From assembly GCF_000021805.1 (NCBI RefSeq), contig NC_011726.1, positions 2,170,001 to 2,234,000 on the forward strand: a DNA stretch of 64,000 bases, read 5' to 3'. Below, piece after piece: positions 52,095 through 60,692 of this stretch (the stretch's first letter is position 1; each line of letters begins with the position of its first letter). A program made the translations under genes and the position numbers. The notes under the pieces were generated by a model. It was given only the letters and a program-made list of their open reading frames with translations. It had not been told where the DNA came from and did no database searches. The DNA is from Rippkaea orientalis PCC 8801 (GTDB taxonomy: Bacteria; Cyanobacteriota; Cyanobacteriia; Cyanobacteriales; Microcystaceae).

Positions 52095-53585
52095 TTACTC
52101 AATAGCTATCTGATTTATTTGAGAGATTAATGCTTTGATTGAGGTAGGAATTAACTCGCTATCTTCCATTGTATCACCCCCAAAAGTTCCAGTTTGTCCA
52201 TACAATGTTCGTAACATAGTACCAGCTAGACGAGCTTTTAGTAAATAATCAGTATATTCGTGAGGTGATAGCAACATTAATTGCCAGAATCGTTCTTCTT
52301 GACTAGCATTTTTAAAAGTTATCTGAAATTCTGCATTATTTTCAAGTTTTTTAACTAACTTATCGGTAATATTAAGAAGCCAAGTTTTTTCATTTTCTCG
52401 CAGTTTATTCATGTGTTCATCCAGTTCAGAAAATGAATTAGGAGTCACCACTTTTCCGCCAAGATACACTACATTACTCAGTCCTAAAACACCTAGAAAG
52501 CTGTCAGGTAGATTATAAATTTCTAAGGTATTCAATGGTGTTATCAATAGGGAAAAAGCGACTAATAAACTAAAACCGGCCAGTTGCAAACTATAAACAT
52601 CTAATGTAGAGGTTTCTTGATTATTTCTCAGCAGATCTCCCCACCTAGCTTGTTTTGGCGAAAGTTGATTCCATTCTTCTGCTAAATTAGTTAATCCTTG
52701 TTCAAACGCAGTTAACCATTGTTCGTTACGCAGCCAAGTCCAATTTTCAAAAGAAAGTCGTTTGTTGGTGAGGTATAATCCTTTTGAACCAACACTTCCT
52801 ACGGCACTAATTCCTAAAAGCAGTAGAATATCAGTGGAGAGTCCTCCTAAAATACCCCCTAAAAGCAATCCATAAACCAATTTACCGAGTACCAATAAAG
52901 TAAAACAAAAAATTTGTAATTGAGATAAACTAGCTTTACCGTATGCACCAGCCGTTAAGACAACGGGATCACGAGAAATACTACCTTTTTGTAACGCAAC
53001 AAGACGAACAATCATTTCATAAAACACTAAAACTGTAACAATAGCTAAAATTAAAGACCCCCAAAAGGAACTAATGCGAAAATATCGAGAAGAGACAATA
53101 CCAGGGGAGTCTAAATTGAGTGTTTTGGTTTGAGAATTAATCGGTAAAGATACTACCATTAGCTTTTTAGTATCCCACCAAAATCCATCAATTTTTGATG
53201 AACTTAGCAGAAGTTTTGTTTTGCCAGAATCATCAATATTGGCTTTAATAATTCCTAAGGTTTGTAAGGAGTTGGCACTTTTTTCTTGAAGTAACGCTGC
53301 ACAATAGGTAATATTAGATCGCTGATCTGAACCATCAATAAAAATAATGGTATCGGTTGTATCGGGTAAAAATTGAAAGCCACTCTCTAGGGTTAAATTT
53401 TTCTCAGGGGTAATAATTCTTTGCCAATCTTCAAGAGTAAGCTGGTTACAAAATTGGGGTTGAGTTGCTGTTAAATTGAATGGTTCTACTAAAGGTTCTG
53501 CTAGTACACTTATTACAGAAAAAGGTGTTAATATCATTAACATAATAAGTAGCGCGATCGCTATTCCTTTAATTAGAGTAATCAT
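52095..53585 (-). CDS. Exported/membrane hypothetical protein (496 aa)
   Basis: The protein has an N-terminal signal or anchor (residues 7-30), an extracytoplasmic part with LPDTTDTIIFIDGSDQRSN (to about 165), then a transmembrane helix near 172-195 and a conserved-looking membrane block: AGAYGKASLSQLQIFCFTLLVLG, ILLLLGISAVGSVGSKGLY (about 235-290). A further hydrophobic pair sits near 345-385. The block with SLSQxQ and LLGISA resembles a four-helix membrane unit I have seen in unrelated bacterial hypothetical proteins. The start directly abuts the phosphatase gene upstream (53585/53586), so the two are translationally coupled. Function unknown. Confidence 0.75.
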   Translation of the reverse strand: MITLIKGIAIALLIMLMILTPFSVISVLAEPLVEPFNLTATQPQFCNQLTLEDWQRIITPEKNLTLESGFQFLPDTTDTIIFIDGSDQRSNITYCAALLQEKSANSLQTLGIIKANIDDSGKTKLLLSSSKIDGFWWDTKKLMVVSLPINSQTKTLNLDSPGIVSSRYFRISSFWGSLILAIVTVLVFYEMIVRLVALQKGSISRDPVVLTAGAYGKASLSQLQIFCFTLLVLGKLVYGLLLGGILGGLSTDILLLLGISAVGSVGSKGLYLTNKRLSFENWTWLRNEQWLTAFEQGLTNLAEEWNQLSPKQARWGDLLRNNQETSTLDVYSLQLAGFSLLVAFSLLITPLNTLEIYNLPDSFLGVLGLSNVVYLGGKVVTPNSFSELDEHMNKLRENEKTWLLNITDKLVKKLENNAEFQITFKNASQEERFWQLMLLSPHEYTDYLLKARLAGTMLRTLYGQTGTFGGDTMEDSELIPTSIKALISQINQIAIE

Positions 53586-54287
53586 TTATATGGCTGTTAG
53601 CAAATTGCACTCAAATTCATTAATATAAGCCGTCTGAATTTGACCTCTTTGATTCGCTTGCCAAATTTTACCACTTTCTAGCTCTAAACAGGTTAACCAA
53701 CCATCCCCACAAACCCAAGTATCAAGACAAATTCTGTGACCTAAATTAATGGGTTTTCCATTTTTCTGACTCGTATGTCCACAGATCATTGTTTTTCCTG
53801 AATAGTGGGGTGCTTGATAGTTAAACTTCTTCCAAAATAAGTCATACTCTGATTGTCTTTTTAAGGAAAGATTCGGATCAAGATTAGCATGGACAAAAAT
53901 ATGATTATCTGTTTGCCAGTAGTCTACACAAAGATTTTGAATAAAATTCCAATGCTCCTCTGGCACATTAGCTAGGGTCTTTTTTCGTCCTAATTTTGAA
54001 TAAGAATTTAAGGTTTCTCTTCCACCAAACTCCAGCCAAAAACACTCATCAGGATCACTCTGACGTGCTTGTAGCATTTTAATTTCATGGTTGCCTTTGA
54101 GGGGAATTAATCGATAATTTTTGTAAAGATTGATTAATTTGTCTAATACGCCTTTACTATCGGGTCCTTTATCAATATAGTCTCCTAAAGTAATTAGGGT
54201 ATCCTTTGGCGTTAAATGTACTGTTTCTAGTAAGGTTTCTAGCGCGATAGAACAGCCGTGGATATCACTGATGGCTAGTGTTCTCAT
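53586..54287 (-). CDS. PPP-type metallophosphoesterase (serine/threonine phosphatase-like)
   Basis: The 233-aa protein contains the PPP catalytic motifs: AISDIHGC (residues 4-11), TLGDYIDKGPDS near 34, LKGNHEIKM near 63 and later ICGHTSQ with His, plus LDTWV. These bind two metals and hydrolyse phosphoesters. It resembles bacterial ApaH/PrpA-type protein phosphatases; the substrate may be phosphoproteins or diadenosine tetraphosphate, but the short size favours the former. It is followed with no gap by the membrane protein, which could be its target or anchor. Confidence 0.9.
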   Translation of the reverse strand: MRTLAISDIHGCSIALETLLETVHLTPKDTLITLGDYIDKGPDSKGVLDKLINLYKNYRLIPLKGNHEIKMLQARQSDPDECFWLEFGGRETLNSYSKLGRKKTLANVPEEHWNFIQNLCVDYWQTDNHIFVHANLDPNLSLKRQSEYDLFWKKFNYQAPHYSGKTMICGHTSQKNGKPINLGHRICLDTWVCGDGWLTCLELESGKIWQANQRGQIQTAYINEFECNLLTAI

Positions 54288-54361
54288 AGCTTTGCTTTTG
54301 TTTTTCTATGATGCCTTTGATCCTATCTTGACTAGGTTAAGGTTTATTTAAGATAGAGAAA

Positions 54362-54770
54362 CTATAGTAAAATTTTTAAGGCTAAGGTAAATCTTTGAAC
54401 GACTGCTTCACCGCTTAAAATGGCATCCTCTCGATATTGAGTCATCGAACCATCTTGGCGATAAACAAACGCTTGACGATTAATGCGATCGATTAACCAT
54501 CCTAATTTAACCCCATTGTTTCTATATTCTTGCATTTTTTGTTTAAGTTTACTTAAACTATCAGATTTAGAACGAATTTCAATAACAAAATCTGGCGCAA
54601 GATTGAAAAATTCATCCTCTCCCTCATCCCATCCTTGAGGTAATCTTTCCTTCAGAAGGAGGCATAGTAACTAAGGATCCATCAGCATTGCGTTCAAAAC
54701 GTAATTCGGGGTTTTGCGAACTCATTTGCAGTAATTCCGCATCGCTGATCCTATCAGAAACTGAGACCAT
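54362..54770 (-). pseudogene. Uma2-family (DUF820) gene with internal deletion
   Basis: ATG 54770 opens VSVSDRISDAELLQMSSQN, matching the N-terminus of Uma2 nuclease-like proteins, but the frame breaks after PPSEGK. The C-terminal part, from LPQGWDEGEDEFFNLAPDF to TLALKILL, is present in the next frame and ends at TAG 54362-54364. About 65 codons of the middle, which hold part of the PD-(D/E)xK core, are missing. It is a clear decayed gene. Confidence 0.82.
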
Positions 54771-54866
54771 AATTTTAGGTTAGGATTATTGTTATTATTC
54801 AATTAATTGTACAGATATCATACCGCAACTGCGATACAGCTATACGTTAGAGGGCATCGAAAACTC

Positions 54867-55241
54867 CTAATCTTTTAACCAACTAAATAATTCACCAACA
54901 CTAATATTCAACCCTTAAGCAAAAGAGGGAACAGGAATAATATTACCTTTGTCTTCAAAAACAGCAAAAGTGGGATCTTTCAAATAAACAAATACCAAAA
55001 TATCTGGTACGATTGATTTATTCCCAAACGTATAACGTAATTTAGAATAAGCGCGGGCAATGTGTTGAGGCTTAACAATTACATTGATAGCACTACCAAG
55101 ATCAAGGTGTAGAGTATTGTGTTGTGCTTGGGGTATCACTTTTTGGCTAATTTTACCATCGACAAACTCATTGGCTGGTTTGGTTTCAGGTAATTGGAGA
55201 AACTTCTCAAGCGTTATGGTTTTAATAAGATTTTGAACCAT
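54867..55241 (-). pseudogene. Second Uma2-family gene, truncated
   Basis: From ATG 55241 the frame reads LIKTITLEKFLQLPETKPANEF and YTFGNKSIVPDILVFVY, a Uma2 N-terminal half, but then jumps to FAVFEDKGNIIPVPSFA, skipping about 50 residues of the normal core. A premature TAA at 54915-54917 follows PSFA, yet the frame continues GLNISVGELFSWLKD to TAG 54867. Deletion and nonsense mutation together mark a pseudogene. A longer upstream start at 55301 would run into the SRP RNA and is unlikely. Confidence 0.82.
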
Positions 55242-55272
55242 AATCTTAATTAATAGTTCGTCAAAATGTAAA

Positions 55273-55366
55273 GGCCCGGAGTCTAAGCCTATCACAAGCA
55301 TCCCGTATTGCTGCTACCTTCCAGTCCTGACAAGATTTGGGCGTTGTAATCGCATAGGTCCGAGCC
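55273..55366 (-). ncRNA. ffs: Signal recognition particle RNA, small bacterial type (4.5S-like)
   Basis: Read on the minus strand the sequence GTCAGGACTGGAAGGTAGCAGC contains the SRP RNA hallmarks, the GGAA tetraloop hairpin and AGCAGC internal loop that binds Ffh. The ends GGCTCGGA and TCCGGGCC pair to close the long hairpin, giving about 94 nt. It lies 30 bases downstream of gatC on the same strand. Exact ends are approximate. Confidence 0.9.
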
Positions 55367-55396
55367 AATTACTAGGATAACACAGAACTGAGGCAC

Positions 55397-55693
55397 TCAC
55401 TCTTGATCGTTGTTCATAATTTGAGGTACGCGGAAAAAGTCGCCCTCTTGTTCTGGGGCACTTTTAAGCAATGATTCGCGATCGCCATAGGTTTCTGTGC
55501 GATCGCTGCGGGTAATATTGCTCAATTCGATCGCGCGTGTCATTGGGGGGACATTTTCGGTGTCAAGTTCGCTTAACTGATCGAAATATTGCAAAATGCT
55601 ATTTAATTGGGGGGCAAACGCTTCTTCTTCGGCTGGTGTAATCTCCAGTCGGGCTAAATGGGCGATTTTTTCAACTTGTTGGCGATTAATCAT
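55397..55693 (-). CDS. gatC: Asp-tRNA(Asn)/Glu-tRNA(Gln) amidotransferase subunit C
   Basis: The 98-aa protein shows the full GatC pattern: [41 protein letters not shown] and FFRVPQIM at the end. GatC clasps GatA and GatB in the complex that amidates misacylated Glu-tRNA(Gln) or Asp-tRNA(Asn). Ordinary length; ATG 55693. It lies 20 bases after ycf3 on the same strand and 30 bases before the SRP RNA. Confidence 0.95.
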
Positions 55694-55713
55694 CGATGGT
55701 TTCTCACTCTGAT

Positions 55714-56235
55714 TTAAAAGAAGACATCCATTTCAGAACGTCCAGTCACCTTGAGCCAATTTTGGGCTTCAATATAGTTATTGGGGGCTAAACGGATGGC
55801 TTGTTTCCAATATTCGGCTGCTTTATCATACAAGGCTTCGGCTTCTTCTTCTCGCCCTTCTTCTCTGGCTTTTTCTCCTTGATAATGATAGATCACTGCA
55901 ATGTTATTCAAGGCTGAGGGCATCCGAGGATTAAGATCAACGGATTGATTGTAGTATTCGAGGGCTTTCTCTTGATCGCCGTTGCTGGCGTGAATAATGC
56001 CAATGTTGTAGAGGATATAGCTGCGATCGTTGGGATCTTCTTCTAATTTTAGGGCTTCATAGTAATTATCCAAGGCTTCGGCGTATTCTCCGTCTGCCTG
56101 AGCGGACATTCCATCACGGTAGTAAACAAAGGCTTCTTTGGCTTTTTGGTTGGCGGGCAGAATTTTTAGGATAATATCTGCCATGACGGTAAAGGTTTTA
56201 TCGATAAAGTTATCATTACGCTGAGTTCTGGGCAT
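55714..56235 (-). CDS. ycf3: Photosystem I assembly protein Ycf3
   Basis: The 173-aa protein is made of three tetratricopeptide repeats: [53 protein letters not shown] and [22 protein letters not shown], in the order and length of Ycf3. The N-terminal [23 protein letters not shown] is diagnostic. It helps assemble the PsaA/PsaB reaction centre at the thylakoid membrane. It sits upstream of gatC with a 20-base gap, so cotranscription is likely. Confidence 0.96.
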
Positions 56236-56322
56236 AGGGTTAACAAGAGCAACGGTGCTAATGATGAGGTCTTGTAGTTGATCCTACCAAAGATCGCCCT
56301 AGAAAATAGACTGTTCATCATT

Positions 56323-56913
56323 TTAGAATTTTTCTCCACTTAGAATAAAGCTCGGATCAACCGCCGCAAAGACTTGGTGAAATCCTCTGGTTTCTAGGCG
56401 GTTCACCCCGGCTTGAACTACCTCCATATTCCGCGCTTGTAGCTCCGCTAAGCCCTCTGAAATCAGATAAAGGCTTTCTAAGGTACTCGCTGTGGCTACA
56501 AGGCGACCCTCGGGCTTTAAAAATCGCCACGCTTCGGTTACGATGTCTTTAATGGGGCGACCTCCTTCGATACAGATGCGATCGGGTAAGGGTTGCAGTT
56601 GCTCGAAGCAGTCGGGGGCACTTCCTTCAAAAATCGTTACATTTTTCACCCCAAAGCGATCGCAGTTATGACGAATTAACTTGACGACATCTTCATCCCG
56701 TTCAACGGCGATAATCGTGCTTTCTGGGCATAATAAGCCCATTTCTACGGGAATTGTCCCTGTTCCTGCTCCAATATCCCAGAGGACTGAATTAACCTTT
56801 GGTCGCAAGGCAGAAATGAGCAAAAGACGGACTTCTCGCTTACTTAGGGGGATACCGGGGAAGCGTTCAAAGAGCTCGTCGGGAATACCTGGGGTTTTGT
56901 ACGGCCACAGCAT
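56323..56913 (-). CDS. cbiT: Precorrin-6Y C15-methyltransferase/decarboxylase subunit CbiT
   Basis: A 196-aa SAM-dependent methyltransferase: VLWDIGAGTGTIPVEMGLL near residue 42 is motif I, with IIAVERDEDVVKLIRHN near 68 and EGSAPDCFEQL near 97. IPLSKREVRLLLISAL is the CbiT-specific N-terminal signature. It methylates C15 and decarboxylates precorrin-6Y/8 in cobalamin synthesis. Other cobalamin genes are not in the window. It lies 41 bases after the sulfotransferase gene on the same strand. Confidence 0.9.
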   Translation of the reverse strand: MLWPYKTPGIPDELFERFPGIPLSKREVRLLLISALRPKVNSVLWDIGAGTGTIPVEMGLLCPESTIIAVERDEDVVKLIRHNCDRFGVKNVTIFEGSAPDCFEQLQPLPDRICIEGGRPIKDIVTEAWRFLKPEGRLVATASTLESLYLISEGLAELQARNMEVVQAGVNRLETRGFHQVFAAVDPSFILSGEKF

Positions 56914-56954
56914 AATGGATTGGTTATCTAAGATTCTTTTCTATTGTCTCTTAG

Positions 56955-57818
56955 TTAGACAAGGAAATCTCTCCATAATTGATTTAGATCAGTTCCCGCA
57001 GTACAAATCCTAAATTTATCTCTTAATCTTTGGGTTTGTTCTGTTGAAAAATAATTTTTCCAGTCTCCTATTTTACCGTGACGAATAAATGGGGGCATAT
57101 TTTTAGGTCTTTGGCTTGACCATCTTTGTTGAGCTTGACTCATGCTTTCAAAACTACTATATTTCATGACTTTATGCAATATTTCTGGATTTTGAATGTC
57201 TTTATAACAGTCAGATCCTAGAAATTTAGCAATTTTAATAATCGCTTTATCAAGATTTTCTTTCATGGCTTCATAGGTTAAAAATAAAACATTATCATTA
57301 TCTTTATGTTGATACCAAGGAACTAAGTTTTCAAAATAATCTCCAAAGTCTACTTCTCCTCTAATAAAACATTCAAAGAAATCATCAAAAGTCCCTTCGG
57401 CAAAGTCATAATGTTTGATAAATCCTCTTGTATGATGATAAAAAGAAACAACACAGTCAAAGGGATTTCGGGCAACATAAATATATTTTGCTTGGGGGTG
57501 ATAAGGGGTTAAATGATAAGGTAAATGGGTTTTTATAATTCTTGGTTGAGGTAAATTCATAATCATTTCTTGACCCACTTCTTCTAAATGGGGACTAACA
57601 TCACCTATTTTTTGAGAGTCTAATAATGGTTCTCCTTGATGATGAATTAACCAGACAATATATTGTGTCCAAGTTGTCCCGCACTTCGGATAGGTAGCAA
57701 TGAAAATATCCGAAGGTTGCGCTTGATAGTTGAGTCCACAAATAAAGCCTTCTGGCGGAAATCCCAGAGGCATCCTGAATCCATTATGAAGATAATAACT
57801 CGGTTTTTGGGAAGGCAT
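56955..57818 (-). CDS. Cytosolic-type sulfotransferase
   Basis: I place the start at ATG 57818; a TTG 42 bases upstream is possible. The 287-aa protein has the 5'-phosphosulfate loop FIATYPKCGTTWTQYIVW and the 3'-phosphate loop YIYVARNPFDCVVSFYHH, plus the catalytic His in KTHLPYHL. The C-terminal PxxRhG region (PPFIRHGKIGDWKNYF) matches the sulfotransferase_1 family, with RKGxxGDWKNxF altered to RHG. It transfers sulfate from PAPS to an unknown hydroxyl acceptor. Such eukaryote-like sulfotransferases are patchy in cyanobacteria and may have been acquired. Confidence 0.88.
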   Translation of the reverse strand: MPSQKPSYYLHNGFRMPLGFPPEGFICGLNYQAQPSDIFIATYPKCGTTWTQYIVWLIHHQGEPLLDSQKIGDVSPHLEEVGQEMIMNLPQPRIIKTHLPYHLTPYHPQAKYIYVARNPFDCVVSFYHHTRGFIKHYDFAEGTFDDFFECFIRGEVDFGDYFENLVPWYQHKDNDNVLFLTYEAMKENLDKAIIKIAKFLGSDCYKDIQNPEILHKVMKYSSFESMSQAQQRWSSQRPKNMPPFIRHGKIGDWKNYFSTEQTQRLRDKFRICTAGTDLNQLWRDFLV

Positions 57819-57936
57819 TTTTCTTGACGGTTGATTGAGATTTGTATTAAATTCTAACAAATTGTTTCGAGATTGTTATCTATTTTAGCAAAAATTAAGC
57901 TAGAATAATTAATAGAGAAAATTAGGAGATACTCCT

Positions 57937-59595
57937 ATGATGACCATCGGTGAGTATTTATTTCAACGCTTAAAAGAGCTAGGGGTTGATCATGTTTTTG
58001 GAGTGCCGGGGGACTATGTTCTTGGGTTAATGGATGTGTTGATTAAAAGTCCCCTAGAATTAATCTGTACCTGTAATGAACTCAACGCCGGATATGCGGC
58101 AGATGCCTACGCAAGAATTAGAGGATTAGGCGTTGTTTGTATTACCTATGGAGTTGGGGGGTTTAGTTTAGTTAATGCCGTCGTTGGAGCCTATGCAGAG
58201 AGAGTTCCCTTAGTCGTTATTAGTGGTGCTCCTAATAGTGCAGTCCGAAAAAATCATCTCCTTTTGCACCATACAACAGGAGATTATAATCTCCAATTAT
58301 CCATCATGGAAAAGGTGACAGTTGCTTCTGTTATTTTAACTCAAGCGAGTCAAGCAGCCAAGCAAATTGATGAAGTTTTATCCGCCTGTCTTCATTATAA
58401 ACGACCCGTCTACATTGAAATTCCTTTAGATGTTGTGAATCAACCCTGCACTTTTTCGGAGTCTTCCCTCAATGCGATTCCTCAATTAACGGAATTAACC
58501 GATAATGACGCATTAAAAGAAGCCATCACAGAAGCCTCTGAATTACTCAAAAAAGCTCAAAATCCGATTATTTTAGCTGGCGTTGAAATTGATCGATTTC
58601 AACTAAAAGAGCCCCTAATAAAACTCCTTGAAACAACAGGTTATCCTATCGCTACTACTATTTTAGGCAAGTCTTGTCTTCCTGAAGTTCATCCGCAATT
58701 TATTGGTAATTATGTAGGCGCACTTAGCCGAGATTATGTTCGTCAAAGAGTAGAAAACGCTGATTGTATTTTGTGTTTAGGTGCAATCATGTCTGATATG
58801 AATTTAGGCATCTATACGGCTCAACTGGATACTCAAAAACTGATTAATGCTAATTCTGAAAAAGTCAAAATTAAACATCATTTTTATCAGCCGATTTATT
58901 TAGGAGATTTTATTGCAGGATTAATCCCTAATCTTAGCTATCAAGAGTCAAACCCTTTAAATATCCAACCAGCTATCAAACGATTATCTAAAACCTTTGA
59001 ATTTAAGACTGAAGATAAGTTAACATCAGGTCGATTTTATGAAGCAATTAATCATTTTTTGGATAATGATTTGCTGGTTATTTCTGACACAGGAGATTCA
59101 ATTATAGCCAGTATTGATCTATTAATGCACAAAGGATCAGATTTTATTGGACAAGCCTTTTATTTATCAATTGGATATTCAATTCCGGCTTGTTTAGGGG
59201 CTTCTTTTGCTGCTCCCGATAAGCGTATTATTGTTTTGGTTGGAGATGGTGCTTTTCAGATGACAGCACAGGAATTATCAACAATTATTCGGCATCAACT
59301 CAATCCGATTATTTTCTTAATTAACAATGACGGTTATACCATTGAGAGAGTAATTCACGATGGAATTTATAACGATCTTCAAGCTTGGAAATATCATGAA
59401 TTACCTCATATTTTTGGAGAGAGTTGGAGTTGTGAAGTTTCCACAGAAGGAGAATTACAAAAAGCCTTACTTTACGCAAAAATGAATACTCATTGTGTTT
59501 GTTTTATTGAAGTTCATCTTGATCGCTTCGATTGTTCTCCGGGTTTAATTCGCTTAGGCAAAGCCATTGAAAAAATGCAAAAATTAAGTAATTAA
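57937..59595 (+). CDS. Thiamine diphosphate-dependent 2-oxoacid decarboxylase (pyruvate/indolepyruvate decarboxylase type)
   Basis: The 552-aa enzyme has Glu48 (CNELNAGYAADAYAR), the adjacent His pair HLLLHHTTGD (111-112) and the GDGAFQMTAQELSTII...LINNDGYT cofactor motif, all diagnostic of pyruvate/indolepyruvate decarboxylases. ATG 57937 follows TAGGAGATACTCCT, a good ribosome site. It non-oxidatively decarboxylates a 2-oxoacid to an aldehyde and CO2, opening a fermentative or auxin-like indole route. Substrate preference is not evident. It is divergent from the sulfotransferase gene. Confidence 0.92.
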   Translation: MMTIGEYLFQRLKELGVDHVFGVPGDYVLGLMDVLIKSPLELICTCNELNAGYAADAYARIRGLGVVCITYGVGGFSLVNAVVGAYAERVPLVVISGAPNSAVRKNHLLLHHTTGDYNLQLSIMEKVTVASVILTQASQAAKQIDEVLSACLHYKRPVYIEIPLDVVNQPCTFSESSLNAIPQLTELTDNDALKEAITEASELLKKAQNPIILAGVEIDRFQLKEPLIKLLETTGYPIATTILGKSCLPEVHPQFIGNYVGALSRDYVRQRVENADCILCLGAIMSDMNLGIYTAQLDTQKLINANSEKVKIKHHFYQPIYLGDFIAGLIPNLSYQESNPLNIQPAIKRLSKTFEFKTEDKLTSGRFYEAINHFLDNDLLVISDTGDSIIASIDLLMHKGSDFIGQAFYLSIGYSIPACLGASFAAPDKRIIVLVGDGAFQMTAQELSTIIRHQLNPIIFLINNDGYTIERVIHDGIYNDLQAWKYHELPHIFGESWSCEVSTEGELQKALLYAKMNTHCVCFIEVHLDRFDCSPGLIRLGKAIEKMQKLSN

Positions 59596-59599
59596 TGGC

Positions 59600-59773
59600 T
59601 TATTGATGATGAGAATGATAATATTTCAGGGTAGCATAAATAGGCTTTTTAAACAAAGCTGGTGCATGATATTTGTGGGATATATCAATCCCTAAAACCG
59701 TTTTGACTGCATATAAACAATAGATGGCTCCTAAAAAGCCAAAAAATTTGAGCAATTGAGACAGCTTAGGCAT
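59600..59773 (-). CDS. Small membrane-anchored hypothetical protein (57 aa)
   Basis: I place the start at ATG 59773, since earlier codons from 59827 lack a ribosome site. The protein has one likely transmembrane helix (residues 7-26, LLKFFGFLGAIYCLYAVKTV) and a short basic and His-rich tail (YYHSHHQ). It is convergent with the decarboxylase gene, only 4 bases away. No family recognised; a thylakoid or plasma membrane small subunit is imaginable but unsupported. Confidence 0.55.
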   Translation of the reverse strand: MPKLSQLLKFFGFLGAIYCLYAVKTVLGIDISHKYHAPALFKKPIYATLKYYHSHHQ

Positions 59774-59903
59774 AGTTACCCAGTAAATTATTAAGAATGA
59801 CTCTATTATTGACCCTCCTTTTGACAAATCAATGGCTATAAGATGTCATTTCTATGACACAATAAAGAAAACTAACAAAAACAGTCAATTGAGGCCAGAG
59901 AGA

Positions 59904-60482
59904 ATGACTAAATATGAGCATTTCTTAGGAGTATTATTAGTCTTTTACCTTCTAGTGATTGGTATTGGTGCTGCTTTACTGCTAATTATTAATTTTCCTA
60001 ATCTTAACGATGGAAATCTCATCTTTCCTCATCTGGATGGAGATCAACCTCAATTTATTCCTTTTGGAACGATTATTCATAGTTCAGATTCAATTCTACT
60101 AATTTTAGCTTTTTTGTCAGGAATGGCCGGTAGTTTTCTCCATGCAGCACAATCTTTAAGTACCTATATCGGTAATAATAGGTTTAAAGCATCATGGGCA
60201 ATTTGGTATTTTCTCAGACCTTGGATTGGTGGAATTTTAGGATTTGCCGTCTATCTTGTTCTACGCGCTGGATTGATAGGAGGAGGAAGTGTTGTTAATA
60301 TTAATCCCTATGGTGTGATTTCTTTAGGAATTCTTGGGGGATGGTTTTCTAAGACAACAACCGACAAACTTCAAGAAGTCTTTGAAACCTTATTTAAAAC
60401 CGATGCAGATGAAAATCGCAAAGACAAACTTAACCCAGATGAAAAGGAATTGAAAGCAACTGATAACCCCGATAATACTTAA
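59904..60482 (+). CDS. Hypothetical membrane protein (192 aa)
   Basis: Start chosen at ATG 59904, preceded by AGAGAGA; the 24 codons before it look non-coding. There are three to four transmembrane helices (residues 7-29, 60-85, 108-130 and 140-158), with a conserved-looking FLSGMAGSFLHAAQSL and WYFLRPWIGGILGFAVYLVLRAG, followed by GGWFSKTTTDKLQEVFETLF and a charged tail. I have seen the same WYxxRP and KLxExFxxLF pattern in other bacterial hypothetical membrane proteins. No function known. It stands alone, 426 bases of mostly other features later than the decarboxylase. Confidence 0.75.
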   Translation: MTKYEHFLGVLLVFYLLVIGIGAALLLIINFPNLNDGNLIFPHLDGDQPQFIPFGTIIHSSDSILLILAFLSGMAGSFLHAAQSLSTYIGNNRFKASWAIWYFLRPWIGGILGFAVYLVLRAGLIGGGSVVNINPYGVISLGILGGWFSKTTTDKLQEVFETLFKTDADENRKDKLNPDEKELKATDNPDNT

Positions 60483-60507
60483 CAACAGATGCTATAAATA
60501 AATGTAG

Positions 60508-60624
60508 TAGATTGACATAGCTAATTGGGTGCGTTACGACGGATGGTTAAATCCTAGTCATAGCCAAGATTATAGCTTTCTAACGCACCCTACACTAATG
60601 CCCTATTTTAGTTGTGTCAATCTA
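60508..60624. mobile_element. MITE-like element (117 bp)
   Basis: TAGATTGACATAGCTAA (60508-60524) and TTAGTTGTGTCAATCTA (60608-60624) are terminal inverted repeats with 15 of 17 matches. An inner inverted repeat, GGGTGCGTTA (60527-60536) and TAACGCACCC (60581-60590), is perfect. No frame lies inside. The internal arm resembles the terminator at 17454-17480. This fills the spacer between two genes. Confidence 0.7.
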
Positions 60625-60692
60625 GTAGGGTGGGTATTACCCAAATTACAGAGTTAATTCACAATATTAGTAAATCAGCGATTAATTAACCC

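Noticed and set aside
55242-55301. N-terminal extension of the second Uma2 gene
   Set aside because: It would overlap the SRP RNA; the Uma2 homology starts at ATG 55241.
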